Shown here: piece after piece, positions 8,633 through 16,502 of the stretch
Numbering within the stretch: position 1 is the first letter of the stretch
Layout of the letters: every line of letters starts with the position of its first letter
Source of the DNA: DASYTH01 sp035762905
Lineage (GTDB): Bacteria > Actinomycetota > Actinomycetes > Mycobacteriales > Pseudonocardiaceae
Length of the DNA stretch: 64,000 nt
Direction of reading: 5' to 3'
Assembly: GCF_035762905.1 (NCBI RefSeq)
Contig: NZ_DASUCC010000156.1
Span: 28,992 to 92,991 of the forward strand
The notes under the pieces: model-generated
What the model saw: only the letters and a program-made list of their open reading frames with translations
Told to the model about the DNA's origin: nothing
The model's database searches: none
Position numbers and translations under genes: made by a program

Positions 8633-10261
8633 TCAGGCCGCGTGTTGTGGAGTTGCTGAAACATCGGGCGGTTGCGCGGCCAGCAGTGCCGCGTTGTATT
8701 CGGCGCGCCATCGGATTCGCTCGGCGATTGCGTGCATGAGCAGGTAGGCCCGGGGTGGCACGTTCGGGTCGCCCGGTTCGACCTTGAACCAGGCCAGCCG
8801 GGCCCGATCCGGCTCGGGCTTCTGGATCCCCAACGCCGCCAACGCCTGCATCACGAAGGCCTTCCGGTCCGCCCGGTGGTCGGCCAGGGTCTTGCCGGAC
8901 CACTTGCGCGAGACCAGCACTCGCCGCCCGGGTAGGCCGAGGGTGGTGCGCCGGTGGGCGCGGCTTTTGCAGTGCCCGGGTGTGGTCTTGCGGGAGGCAC
9001 CGACCGGTTGGATCCCGTAGAGCAGCCATATCGCGCACCGCGTCGAGCACGGCGTGACGGACAGCTCTTCGTGGAGCCGGTCGTGGTGGGCCCGTTGCCG
9101 GTCGGTGTCGGCCGCGACGACTTCGCCGACGGTCTTGGTGAGGTATTTGGTCAGGTAGCCGATGTGTCGGCCGGCCGCTTCGGTGCCGCCGAGGATGCCT
9201 TTGGAGTGCACTTGAGCGCCGAAGGTTGCCAGGTGCGCCGGCTGCTCGACGTGGTCGACCGCGTCGGCCCACTGGGTGAGCGGCGCTCGGGTGTCGGGGT
9301 CGAGGAACTGCTCGCCGTCCCACACCGGCATCGGGCCGTTGCCGTAGACCAGTTCGTCGTGGTTGGGCCACCACACCTGCAGGTAGATCGCCGCGGTGAC
9401 CTGCCGCAGAATCTCGTGCGGGATCGACCCGCGCAGGGCGGCGTGCAGGTGCGGCGCCACCCGCTTCTGTGGCTCGACGGTGGCGAAGTACTGCACGTCC
9501 CAGCCCACGCAGCGGCGTAGGTTCTGCCACCACCGATCCACCAGGCTCGCGAAGTGCACCGCGTTCCGGGCCGCCCGGCGGTAGTCATAGCTGGCCGGGT
9601 CGACCGGGGTGCCGTCATCGCGCACGCGGCCGTAGCTGTCGCAGGTCAGGGTGATGAACATGGACGGGCGGAATCGCCCGGCGAACTCCCGTCCGAGGGT
9701 GCGGTTCTCGACCTTGCGGCGGGGCAGGTTGGGTGCGTCCTGTCGCCGCCGGGTCGACCGGTTCGGCACCCGCTCACCGGGCCCGTCCGGGTTGGGTAGC
9801 CGGCCGCGCATGCCGAGCGTGCGTAGTTCCTCATCAGCGGAGTGGATCTCCTCGCGCAGCTCGTCAGCGTCCCCGGCCCGTTCCTCGTCGACCGCCTGTC
9901 GGTAGGCCGCAACGAGATCGGCCCGGAACTCCAGCAGCGCCGTCTGATCTCCGGTGGGTGGTTCGGGGGTGAAGTCCGGCTCTGCGGTCAGGTGCCAGCC
10001 CTCCCGGCACTAGGCCATCCGCAGCGCCCGGGCCTTGCGCGCACACGGCCCGCACTGCGATTCCACCGTGGAGCCGCACGGGACGCCGACGTAGTTCAGT
10101 TCGCCGGTGTCGCGGTCGGCGACCTCCATGGTGAACGGCCGCACGCACACGCCGTGTTGTTCGGCGGTTGCGGTGATCACGTCCAACGCGAGGGGTTGAC
10201 GCATCCGTTCCGCGCGGGTCTGCCCGGCCACATCGGCCGGCAGGGTCGGAATGGCGCTCAT
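8633..10261 (-). pseudogene. repSA: RepSA-like replication initiator, interrupted by an in-frame amber codon
   Basis: The full frame (about 542 codons) encodes an AICE rolling-circle initiator. It has an N-terminal Cys cluster (CGSTVESQCGPCARKARALRMA), FITLTCDSYGRVRDDG, the HUH motif in APHLHAALRG, and the candidate catalytic tyrosines in IGYLTKYLTKT. At 10010-10012 a TAG occurs exactly where relatives read Gln in ALRMAQCREGWHL, and the frame continues cleanly on both sides. A single C-to-T change (CAG to TAG) explains it. The downstream piece could restart at ATG 9811 and would keep the HUH domain but lose the Cys-rich start. ATG at 10261 overlaps the upstream stop as ATGA. A sequencing error is possible. 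Confidence 0.8.
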
Positions 10262-10647
10262 TCCGCCCACCCCCGCAGCACCCCGAGCGGGATCTCGCGC
10301 CGCTGTCCCGGGTGCAGGTCGGCGCCGAACACCTCGGCCTCATAGGGCACCCCGCCGAAGACCCGCACCGCCTCGTCGACCATCCGCCCGACCACATCCA
10401 GGTGCACCGCCAAACCGTCGGGCACCCGCCAGAGGATCACGCTGACTGCGGTGAGGGTGTCGGCCCAGCCCAGCAACGCCGCAGCCAGCGCCGGCAGCTC
10501 CTGGCTCCACAGCTGCACGGTCACCACCTCACCGTCCAGACTGTTGATCGCCGCCTGGACTGAGAAGATCTCCCCGCCTGGCTCGGCCACGGCCAGGTGA
10601 TCCCGGATCGCACCCAGCAACCGCATGAAGGCCTCCTGCCGGCTCAT
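10258..10647 (-). CDS. AICE-encoded hypothetical protein
   Basis: I do not recognise this 129-residue protein. It begins MSRQEAFMRLLGAIRDHL and ends PLGVLRGWAE, is soluble and slightly acidic, and has no Cys cluster or membrane helix. It is locked into the transfer operon: its ATG overlaps the traB stop and its stop overlaps the rep ATG, both as ATGA. That placement suggests an accessory role in replication or transfer. Codon use is typical of the element, so it is very probably expressed. Confidence 0.75.
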   Translation of the reverse strand: MSRQEAFMRLLGAIRDHLAVAEPGGEIFSVQAAINSLDGEVVTVQLWSQELPALAAALLGWADTLTAVSVILWRVPDGLAVHLDVVGRMVDEAVRVFGGVPYEAEVFGADLHPGQRREIPLGVLRGWAE

Positions 10648-12149
10648 GCCGCCGCACCCCCGTCCGAGTCCCCACCCGCCACTGGGAACGCCACAACCTC
10701 AGCCGCCCGGGCCGGTAGGGTCACCCGCCCGATCAGGTAGGCGCCGAGCTGGGCCAGGTCGTCATCGGTGACATGGAACGCCCGGGCTCGCACGGGTTCG
10801 CGCCGGCCGTCTTCCTTGACCCACGCGACACCCGGGGTGTTCTCGCTGATCTCGTGCGCGTTGGCGCCGCGTTGGCGCACGCCGTCGCCGAGCACCATGT
10901 CCACCTGCGCCGCCTCGTCCAGGCGCATCGCGACGCGGGTGGAGAACAGGTGCCGGAAGCTGATGATCTCCTTGCGCGGGTCCTGCAACAGCCCCAGCAC
11001 GCACACCCCGGGCGCCCGGCCCTGCGAGGTGACCGTCTGGATCGCCCGGGTTGCCCGCTCGCGCAGGGTCTTATCCGGTTGGTAGGCGATCAGGTCGGCC
11101 AGCTCGTCGATCACCAACAGGAGAAACGGATCCCCGGTCTCCGGTGTCCAGACCCGGCGCCGGCCCCGGTAGGACTCCGCGCGCCGTTTCACTTCCTGGG
11201 CCAACCACTCCAGCTGAGACACGGCCTTGGCGCCGTTGTCAAAGACGACCCGGTCGAACACCTCCGGTGCCGCGCCCAGCTCCATGCCGCCCTTCGGGTC
11301 GATCCCGATCAGCTTGACCAGCCCGGCCCGGATCGCCGGGGCCAGCGCCCAGGCCACCGCCCACAGCAACGACCCCTTACCCGCCCCGGACACGCCCACG
11401 GTCAGGACATGCGTGCCGAGCAGACGTAGCCGTAGCGGTTTGCCGGTCTCGGTGCGGCCGATCACCACCCGTCGCAGATCCACGCCGGCCGGATCCTCAC
11501 CCAAGGCCGGGACCGGGATGGGTCGGGCCAGCGGGTCGGAGTGGATGAAGTCCAACTCCACGACACCCGGCTTGACCACGCGAACCCGGCAGGAGTTCGC
11601 GTGGAAGGAGTGCGCCAGGCCGGAGGCGTGCAACTCCCACTGTTCGGGTGCTTGGCCTTTGATCATGCGCACCCGGACCAGGTCGCGCCAGCCTTCGGCG
11701 CGCACCCGCCGCAGCCTGGGCCGGTGCTCCTGGCCCCGCTTGTCCTTGGCCAGCTCCGACAGCCGCATGACCGTGCGCCACTGGCACGCGTAGATGACGA
11801 ACCGGCGAAACTCCGTACGCGGACGCGGCAGCACGAACCGGGCGAACGAGGCCCGCCAGCGCCACCACCACACCGCCAGGCCCACGATCAGCACACCGCC
11901 GAGCACGGTCAACGGCCACTCACCCAGCAGCGACCACAACCAGCCGACCGCCACGATCACGCCGATCGTCAGCGGATACCGGTAGACGACCCGGCCGGCC
12001 TGATACGCCAGCCAGGACAACAGGATCACCGCCGCAACCGGCGCCAGGACCACCTTGACCCAGAAGGGCAGCAACGTCCACCACGGCAACTGCGGCCGCG
12101 ACACCTCCAACGGCGCCGGATCCACCCAGCGCGACTCCCGCCCGCTCAT
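10644..12149 (-). CDS. traB: FtsK/SpoIIIE-type conjugal transfer ATPase (TraB/TraSA-like)
   Basis: A 501-residue DNA pump for AICE transfer as double-stranded DNA. Three or four hydrophobic segments occur between residues 29 and 95. The motor domain follows with Walker A GVSGAGKGS (252-260) and Walker B LLLVIDELADL (343-353). FtsK-like features include PKGGMELG and the SQGRAPGVCVLGLLQDPRKE sensor region. In pSAM2-type elements this single protein is enough for mating-bridge transfer. Both ends overlap neighbours by ATGA. No separate spread (spd) genes were recognised, which is a reduced gene set. Confidence 0.9.
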   Translation of the reverse strand: MSGRESRWVDPAPLEVSRPQLPWWTLLPFWVKVVLAPVAAVILLSWLAYQAGRVVYRYPLTIGVIVAVGWLWSLLGEWPLTVLGGVLIVGLAVWWWRWRASFARFVLPRPRTEFRRFVIYACQWRTVMRLSELAKDKRGQEHRPRLRRVRAEGWRDLVRVRMIKGQAPEQWELHASGLAHSFHANSCRVRVVKPGVVELDFIHSDPLARPIPVPALGEDPAGVDLRRVVIGRTETGKPLRLRLLGTHVLTVGVSGAGKGSLLWAVAWALAPAIRAGLVKLIGIDPKGGMELGAAPEVFDRVVFDNGAKAVSQLEWLAQEVKRRAESYRGRRRVWTPETGDPFLLLVIDELADLIAYQPDKTLRERATRAIQTVTSQGRAPGVCVLGLLQDPRKEIISFRHLFSTRVAMRLDEAAQVDMVLGDGVRQRGANAHEISENTPGVAWVKEDGRREPVRARAFHVTDDDLAQLGAYLIGRVTLPARAAEVVAFPVAGGDSDGGAAA

Positions 12150-12313
12150 CGCCGCTCACCCCCGCCGGGCGTGAACTCCAGCGCCAACGCCCCGGAGCAC
12201 CGGGCGCACTCGGTCTCGCCGGGCAGCAGTCGGGCGAACCGACGACACTTCGCACATCGCGGACGGGCAACCCCGGCTAGCGGGACTCCCTCCGCACGGT
12301 CTAGCCTTTCCAC
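12146..12313 (-). CDS. small zinc-ribbon protein of the AICE
   Basis: A 55-residue protein with two CxxC knuckles (RCAKC and ECARCSG) separated by 14 residues, typical of a zinc ribbon. The GTG at 12313 is chosen because GGAAGG lies about 6 nt upstream; upstream in-frame sequence overlaps a hairpin and a different gene. The stop overlaps the traB ATG as ATGA, and the bases GGTGAGCGGCG just before it also precede the ATG at 12772, so this may be a shared coupling or ribosome-binding element. The function is unknown. Small zinc proteins at this position are common in AICEs. Confidence 0.65.
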   Translation of the reverse strand: MERLDRAEGVPLAGVARPRCAKCRRFARLLPGETECARCSGALALEFTPGGGERR

Positions 12314-12338
12314 TTGTCTGCCTTCCGTTGGGCGGACA

Positions 12339-12379
12339 GCGCAGAAGCGGACCGGCGCCAACCAACCCCGCTTCTGCGC
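12339..12379. repeat. 12-bp perfect inverted repeat
   Basis: GCGCAGAAGCGG (12339-12350) is repeated in inverted form at 12368-12379 around a 17-nt loop. It lies between the broken small gene and the zinc-ribbon gene. No T-run follows on either strand, so it may be an attenuator, an mRNA-stabilising hairpin or a protein site rather than a classical terminator. Confidence 0.6.
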
Positions 12380-12482
12380 CTTTGCTTTCCTTACCTGCCA
12401 ATAGGCACAGGTGTTCTCACCACGTGACCAAGCAGCCCGTGGTCTGTCTCCTCTGGACTTTGGTGTGACTGTCCGATGCGGA

Positions 12483-12772
12483 CTAGACGGTCTCGCTCCC
12501 GACGTTATCGGGGCTCCCGTTGCGGATCGCGTTGGCTTTACGGCGCTCCCGCCCGGCCCAATAGAGCGCCTCATGGTGGTGACCCCGGTCCACCTCGGCG
12601 ATCCGGTCGTACACCGCAGCGCTGCGCTGGTAGTAGGCCAGCACACCGACTGTTCGGCGTTGCTCGCCGGCCGCAGCCGCACCAGCGCGTCATGAGCCTC
12701 GATCAACGTGCGGCTGGTGTTGGCCTGCTGCCAGGCCGCTGGCATCAACGGCTGGTGCTGCTTACCGGTCAT
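12483..12772 (-). pseudogene. AMED_5909-like small AICE gene with a frameshift
   Basis: Two halves of one protein lie in different frames. The first reads MTGKQHQPLMPAAWQQANTS... to RPASNAEQSV; the second reads LAYYQRSAAVYDRIAEVDRG and continues HHHEALYWAGRERRKANAI to a TAG at 12483-12485. They join if the GTGTG at 12642-12646 loses two bases, so a TG duplication is the simplest cause. The intact product would be about 95 residues, resembling small proteins often encoded in AICEs between pra and traB. The family name is from memory and moderately certain. Programmed shifting seems unlikely, as no slippery run is present. Confidence 0.6.
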
Positions 12773-12856
12773 CGCCGCTCACCACCACGGCGCGGAGTGG
12801 GGTCGATCAGCCCACGACCCACGCCCGAGTCCCGCAACCTCACGACCCCACCCCGC

Positions 12857-13258
12857 TCAGGCCGCAGCCGACTTCGCCGCCGGCTTACCCTGCTCAACCG
12901 GCAGCGCCGAGCGCATCGCCTTGGCCCACAACGTGTAGGACACCCACCCGTCCCGCACATACGGCACCGCACTCATGTCCTCGAAGGCCGCCGGCCGAAA
13001 CGGCGTCCCCGGAATCGCCGGCAACGGCTCCGGCTGGTACGTCGCCGCGATCTTGACCACCTGACCGGTGTTCTTCCCCTTCGCCGACGGATCAGTCACC
13101 TGCACCGCCCACACCGGCAACCCCGAGACCGCATCCACCGCGTCCTTCGGCTTGCCGTTGTTGTAGTCCTTGGCCCGCTCGACACTCATCACGTAGCACC
13201 CCTGCGGGAACACGTCATCGAACGGGATCTTGAACCGGTAACCACCTGGGATAGCCAT
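12857..13258 (-). CDS. pra: Pra-like activator of replication, integration and excision
   Basis: This 133-residue protein starts MAIPGGYRFKIPFDDVFPQG and contains PLPAIPGTPFRPAAFEDMSA, a pattern I associate with AICE proteins annotated as plasmid replication, integration and excision activator (Pra of pSAM2). In pSAM2, Pra switches on rep, xis and int and is held off by KorSA. Consistent with this, it is the first gene of the leftward operon and has a candidate operator between it and the korSA-like gene. Its C-terminal tail is Ala/Lys-rich. The regulatory role is inferred by analogy. Confidence 0.75.
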   Translation of the reverse strand: MAIPGGYRFKIPFDDVFPQGCYVMSVERAKDYNNGKPKDAVDAVSGLPVWAVQVTDPSAKGKNTGQVVKIAATYQPEPLPAIPGTPFRPAAFEDMSAVPYVRDGWVSYTLWAKAMRSALPVEQGKPAAKSAAA

Positions 13259-13294
13259 CTGCTGTGTCCTCTCTCAGCCACCGACCTCGGTCGG

Positions 13295-13334
13295 TCCTCT
13301 AGACAAGTTCCAAGGTACATAGTCGTCTAGAGGA
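13295..13334. promoter_or_regulatory. candidate KorSA operator upstream of pra
   Basis: TCCTCTAGAC (13295-13304) and its exact reverse complement (13325-13334) face each other across 20 bp, about 35-75 bp upstream of the pra start. The sub-motif CTAGACAAGT at 13299-13308 recurs exactly upstream of the korSA-like gene, which supports a common repressor. Confidence 0.65.
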
Positions 13335-13373
13335 GTTCAATCGGGAAACATGATCCTTCGCTTTCGGGAACGC

Positions 13374-14153
13374 TCAGCGAGCCGGGACGTCGTACTCCAG
13401 CACGTAAGCGTGTGAGACCTTGACTGTGTCGCACACCTCAACCGGCAGGTCATCCACGTCGAACGCAGTCCGGACCAGGGTCATCACCGGCACTCCCGCC
13501 CCGATCTGGAGCACCTTGCGCTCCTCCGGAGTCGGCATCCGCGCCGTGACCTCCTCGGTGAAGCGCCCCAGCTCGTGCCCCTGCTCCTCGATCCGCGCAT
13601 AGATACCGCCTGGCCCGGTGTCGGTGCTGGTGATCGCCGTCCCCGCCGCGATCGACTCCGGGACGTAGGACGTGGCGATCTCCACCGGCACCCCATCGGC
13701 CAGGTACCGCCGCGACCGCATGACCACCCGCGCGCCTTCCGCCAGGTGCAGCCGGTCGGCGATATCGGCCGGGGCCGGCTCCGTAGTCACCGAGATCTGA
13801 TCCACGGTCGCCTTGCGGCCGGTGGCCTCAGCCTCTACTAGGAACGCCGCCTTGCCCTCCTTGCGATGCGCTCGCGCGAACCGGTTGGACGCCAACCGCC
13901 GCACCGGGGGAGCCGATCGCACGAACACACCCTTGCCGTGCTCGGCGACCACCAGGCCCTCACCACGTAACTCCTGCAACGCCTGCCGCACGGTCATCCG
14001 AGCCACGCCATAGTGCTCGATCAGCTCGCTCTCCGACGGCAGCTTCGCACCCGGCGTGAGCTTGCCCGTCGAGATCAGCCGACGCAGCTGCGTAGCGATC
14101 TGCCGGTAGGGTGGGCGGTCGTCAGTCCTATCGATGACACCGAGGTCAACCAT
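13374..14153 (-). CDS. korSA: GntR/HutC-family regulator, KorSA-like
   Basis: A 259-residue repressor. The N-terminal winged helix (PPYRQIATQLRRLISTGKL, then PSESELIEHYGVARMTVRQAL) is GntR type. The C-terminal UTRA domain (about residues 95-255) includes RSRRYLADGVPVEIATSYVP and ends AYVLEYDVPAR. In pSAM2, KorSA represses pra and itself, keeping the element integrated. The ATG at 14153 has AGGAG 6 nt upstream. It diverges from the NUDIX gene, and candidate operators flank both of its ends. Confidence 0.85.
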   Translation of the reverse strand: MVDLGVIDRTDDRPPYRQIATQLRRLISTGKLTPGAKLPSESELIEHYGVARMTVRQALQELRGEGLVVAEHGKGVFVRSAPPVRRLASNRFARAHRKEGKAAFLVEAEATGRKATVDQISVTTEPAPADIADRLHLAEGARVVMRSRRYLADGVPVEIATSYVPESIAAGTAITSTDTGPGGIYARIEEQGHELGRFTEEVTARMPTPEERKVLQIGAGVPVMTLVRTAFDVDDLPVEVCDTVKVSHAYVLEYDVPAR

Positions 14154-14162
14154 GACGGACTC

Positions 14163-14182
14163 CTGTAGACGACTAGACAAGT
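14163..14182. promoter_or_regulatory. candidate autoregulatory operator of the korSA-like gene
   Basis: GTAGACGACTAGACAAGT holds two near-direct copies of TAGAC and the same CTAGACAAGT decamer (14173-14182) seen upstream of pra. It lies 10-29 bp upstream of the regulator ATG, and 40-59 bp from the divergent NUDIX start, so one protein could control both promoters. Confidence 0.6.
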
Positions 14183-14221
14183 GACAGTATGGCACGCCCG
14201 GTCGGATAAGGAAAGTTCGGC

Positions 14222-14644
14222 ATGACCGACACCCCGAAACACTCAGTCAGCGTCGCCGGAATCATCATCGACGCCCAAGACCGCGTGCTCGTCATCCGCC
14301 GCCGCGACAACAACAAATGGGAACCACCCGGCGGAGTCCTCGAACTCAACGAAACCTTCGACGAAGGTGTCCGTCGCGAAGTCCTTGAAGAAACCGGCGT
14401 TACCGTCACAGTCGATCGCCTCACCGGCGTCTACAAGAACATGAACCGCGGAATCGTCGCGCTTGTCTTCCGTTGTAGTGCCGATCATCTAAATGCGGTA
14501 ATCACGAGCGAATCAGCCGAGGTTCGATGGATGAGCCGTGCAGAGGTAGAGGAAGCAATGGACGCAGCCTATGCCGTCAGGGTTCTTGATGCTTTTGCCG
14601 ACGATGTCCGAACGCGTGCTCACGACGGCGTGGGCCTAGCCTAG
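14222..14644 (+). CDS. pif: NUDIX hydrolase, Pif-like (element immunity factor candidate)
   Basis: A 140-residue protein with a perfect NUDIX box at about residues 38-60 (G, five residues, E, seven residues, REVLEETGV). pSAM2 Pif, an immunity factor that blocks transfer between donors, is a NUDIX-motif protein encoded in the same area, so this is its likely counterpart. It diverges from the korSA-like gene across 68 bp containing a candidate operator. The start ATG follows a GGAAAG stretch. A simple nucleotide-pool hydrolase is the alternative. Confidence 0.75.
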   Translation: MTDTPKHSVSVAGIIIDAQDRVLVIRRRDNNKWEPPGGVLELNETFDEGVRREVLEETGVTVTVDRLTGVYKNMNRGIVALVFRCSADHLNAVITSESAEVRWMSRAEVEEAMDAAYAVRVLDAFADDVRTRAHDGVGLA

Positions 14645-14706
14645 AGCCAAACCTGAGATCCTGCGTGCGCAAGAATGTTTCGTGAATCAGGAGCGGCGAG
14701 ATCGTC

Positions 14707-15657
14707 CTATGCGATACCGAAATAGCTCTTAATGAGTCCGCCGACCACGCCGCCAATTGCCGATGTGGCTATCTTTCCGCTTGCATTGGCCGCCCCTAAA
14801 GTTAGCTTGCCCAACCAGGCATTCACTCGCGGCCCGGGCGTATCGGGGGCCTGCCCGCCGGCTTCTTCGCGATCCGCACGTAGCGCATCGCGTAGCTCGC
14901 CTATTTGTGATTCGCTAATTCCGATCGAGGCTAGTGAAGAGATTAGCGCCGCCTCGTCCCCGCGAGGAGGAGCTGCGATCTCCTGGTGAAAGTCCGAGCT
15001 CTGGATCGCGACATTGTTTGATCCGCCGTATATGTTATTGATGATTGTTTGAGCAGTTGCCGTATCGATTTTGGATGTACCACGCTCTCCTACGCCAGGA
15101 GAAACCCCCTCTAACGTTAGCGCCAGGTCGAGTACGCGCGAGCGCACTGTATCAATGATGGCACTGAGCTGCTGAGGGCTAACGCGACGGGTTGCTTGCA
15201 TAAGGCCCATGTATGGGTACAGTTTTATTCTGCCTTGTTGCAACATGTAGTTGGTCATACTTATGGCATCGGCGGGCCAGGGTGAACCAAGGTTGTCCGC
15301 ACTCTTTGCTTTTCCTAGCTCCTGGAGTTCGGCGATCGGCTGCGGAAACGCAACCTTGAATAGGTAGCCTTCACGTAGATTTTCCGGAAACGCACTAGGC
15401 GGAATCGGAGCGTTATTAAGCCCGCTTCCCATTGGCCCAGAAAAATGGCCAAGCACTTCAGCTTCGAACGGCCCCCTGTAGGATGGAAGCTCGTCAGAAT
15501 TAGAGTAACCAACAAGTTCGTGCTCTACCCACTTCGCGAGGTCTCCTGTGCCGATTCGCGACGCCAGGACCTTGACCTTCCTCAGAAGGCTAGATACCGG
15601 GACGTCGTCTCCACTAGCACTCTCGATGATCTCGTCTAGGAGTGTCATGACGTTCAT
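14707..15657 (-). CDS. AbiTii-domain protein (cargo gene, possible phage defence)
   Basis: The 316-residue protein opens LLDEIIESASGDDVPVSSLL, followed by RKVKVLASRIGTGDLAKWVEHELVGY and LPSYRGPFEAEV, the pattern of the AbiTii domain (after abortive-infection protein AbiTii). A short segment TAQTIINNIYGGSNNVAIQSS in the middle is typical of proteins of this kind. The C-terminal part includes a Gly-rich hydrophobic stretch (GGVVGGLIKSYFGIA) that may touch membrane. Base composition is clearly lower in GC than its neighbours, with codons such as TTA, ATA and AGT, which points to recent acquisition as cargo. ATG at 15648 is an alternative start; neither has a good ribosome binding site. Confidence 0.75.
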   Translation of the reverse strand: MNVMTLLDEIIESASGDDVPVSSLLRKVKVLASRIGTGDLAKWVEHELVGYSNSDELPSYRGPFEAEVLGHFSGPMGSGLNNAPIPPSAFPENLREGYLFKVAFPQPIAELQELGKAKSADNLGSPWPADAISMTNYMLQQGRIKLYPYMGLMQATRRVSPQQLSAIIDTVRSRVLDLALTLEGVSPGVGERGTSKIDTATAQTIINNIYGGSNNVAIQSSDFHQEIAAPPRGDEAALISSLASIGISESQIGELRDALRADREEAGGQAPDTPGPRVNAWLGKLTLGAANASGKIATSAIGGVVGGLIKSYFGIA

Positions 15658-15788
15658 GTCGCAGGCGAGTGGCCACCCGTTTCAAGCGCATTCAGTGTCA
15701 GTGCCGTTACGGTAGGTAATACAGGTCTTGCCGGGTAAGTCGCTGCCCCGCTAGTAACGCAGGTCGGTGGCGCATTTTTGTTTCCTTG

Positions 15789-15818
15789 TGGTTCCTCGCG
15801 TGGTTCCTCGTGGTTCCT
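15789..15818. repeat. three tandem TGGTTCCT repeats
   Basis: TGGTTCCT occurs at 15789-15796, 15801-15808 and 15811-15818, spaced 12 and 10 bp, about one helical turn. This looks like a small iteron or clt-type array for a protein binding one DNA face. Confidence 0.5.
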
Positions 15819-15844
15819 GCTGAATTTGCCTCTATGGGATCAAG

Positions 15845-15867
15845 GCGGGCCGCCGGTGGCGGCCCGC
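15845..15867. terminator. strong GC hairpin (10-bp stem, 3-nt loop)
   Basis: GCGGGCCGCC and its exact complement flank a GGT loop, making a very stable hairpin. No T-run follows, so it may act as a GC-type terminator insulating the element end or as a structured recognition site. Confidence 0.45.
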
Positions 15868-16240
15868 TCGGGTGTGCCCGTTGCGCTGGTCGCTGCGCCG
15901 GCATCCGTCGCGGCACACGGCCGGCTGCCGCTTCGCTCACGCCGGCCGGGCCGCGCGGCGCAGCTCAGCGCGGCAGGGCACGTCCGCGAACCGTCATCGG
16001 CGGCCACCTGGATCAGGAGCGCGACCGGCAGGATCAACGAGCAGTCCGCGCGCCTCATCTATGGGCGGCCCCTCGCAGGCACTGATCGTTTAACGCCAGG
16101 CCGCCGGCATCAAGGGCGCTCCTACGTCGCGTCGGCTTCGCCGATGGCTGCGCCACCCTTGACACCGACGACCCGGCGCTAACTGCCGGCCAGTGCGAAG
16201 GGACGCACCCGAGCAGGACCCGACCTAAAGGGAGCCCAGC

Positions 16241-16492
16241 ATGCGCCGCGCCGTCAGCCCCAACCAGCTCGCTCTCTGGCCGCGCTACCAGCTGACCGGG
16301 TTGTTCGTGCCGATCGTTCTCGTTCGGACGGCGCCGCGCGTCAGGGTGCGGTATGTGGTGATCACCCGACCAAGATCAGGCCGCCTCCAGGCCGTCGCAG
16401 GTCGGGTAGTGGGGAGAATCCGGGAGAACTGGCGAGAGCTGTTCGGGCTGGTCAGATGGCACGCACGGCGGGTTGGCCTGGAGTGGGGCTGA
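16241..16492 (+). CDS. small basic hypothetical protein near attR
   Basis: An 83-residue Arg-rich ORF (MRRAVSPNQLALWPRYQLTG...) with a GGGAG ribosome binding site 7 nt before the ATG and mostly G/C third codon positions, which supports coding. No family is recognised; the high Arg and Trp content suggests nucleic-acid or membrane contact. It reads toward attR, opposite to the main element operon, and contains the 23-bp repeat shared with the int 3' end, so part of the frame may be coincidental. Confidence 0.45.
   Translation: MRRAVSPNQLALWPRYQLTGLFVPIVLVRTAPRVRVRYVVITRPRSGRLQAVAGRVVGRIRENWRELFGLVRWHARRVGLEWG
16374..16396. repeat. 23-bp direct repeat shared with the int 3' end (7174-7196)
   Basis: The 23 bp here match 7174-7196 with one difference. 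In the circular element the two copies would flank the att site at about 107 bp on one side and 76 bp on the other, the geometry of arm-type integrase or Xis binding sites. Confidence 0.55.
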
Positions 16493-16502
16493 CCTCGACG
16501 AG

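Larger units (their letters stand above)
15658..16240. other. non-coding right part of the element
   Basis: About 580 bp between the AbiTii gene and a small ORF hold no convincing gene. The stretch contains the TGGTTCCT repeats and a strong hairpin described separately. In related elements such segments near att may carry the transfer locus or replication origin, but no defining sequence was recognised. Confidence 0.5.

Noticed and set aside
9812..10012. A rep start at ATG 9811 taken as the natural gene start
   Set aside because: The upstream 67 codons read a conserved Rep segment (CREGWHLTAEPD...), so the frame really extends across the TAG.
12769..12972. Short minus-strand frame ending at the AMED_5909-like start
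   Set aside because: It mostly overlaps pra out of frame; only the tail (RLRDSGVGRGLIDPTPRRGG) is outside, too short to support as a gene.
15778..16182. Plus-strand open frame right of the AbiTii gene
   Set aside because: Ser/Arg-rich composition without a ribosome binding site, and it runs through the repeats and the hairpin.
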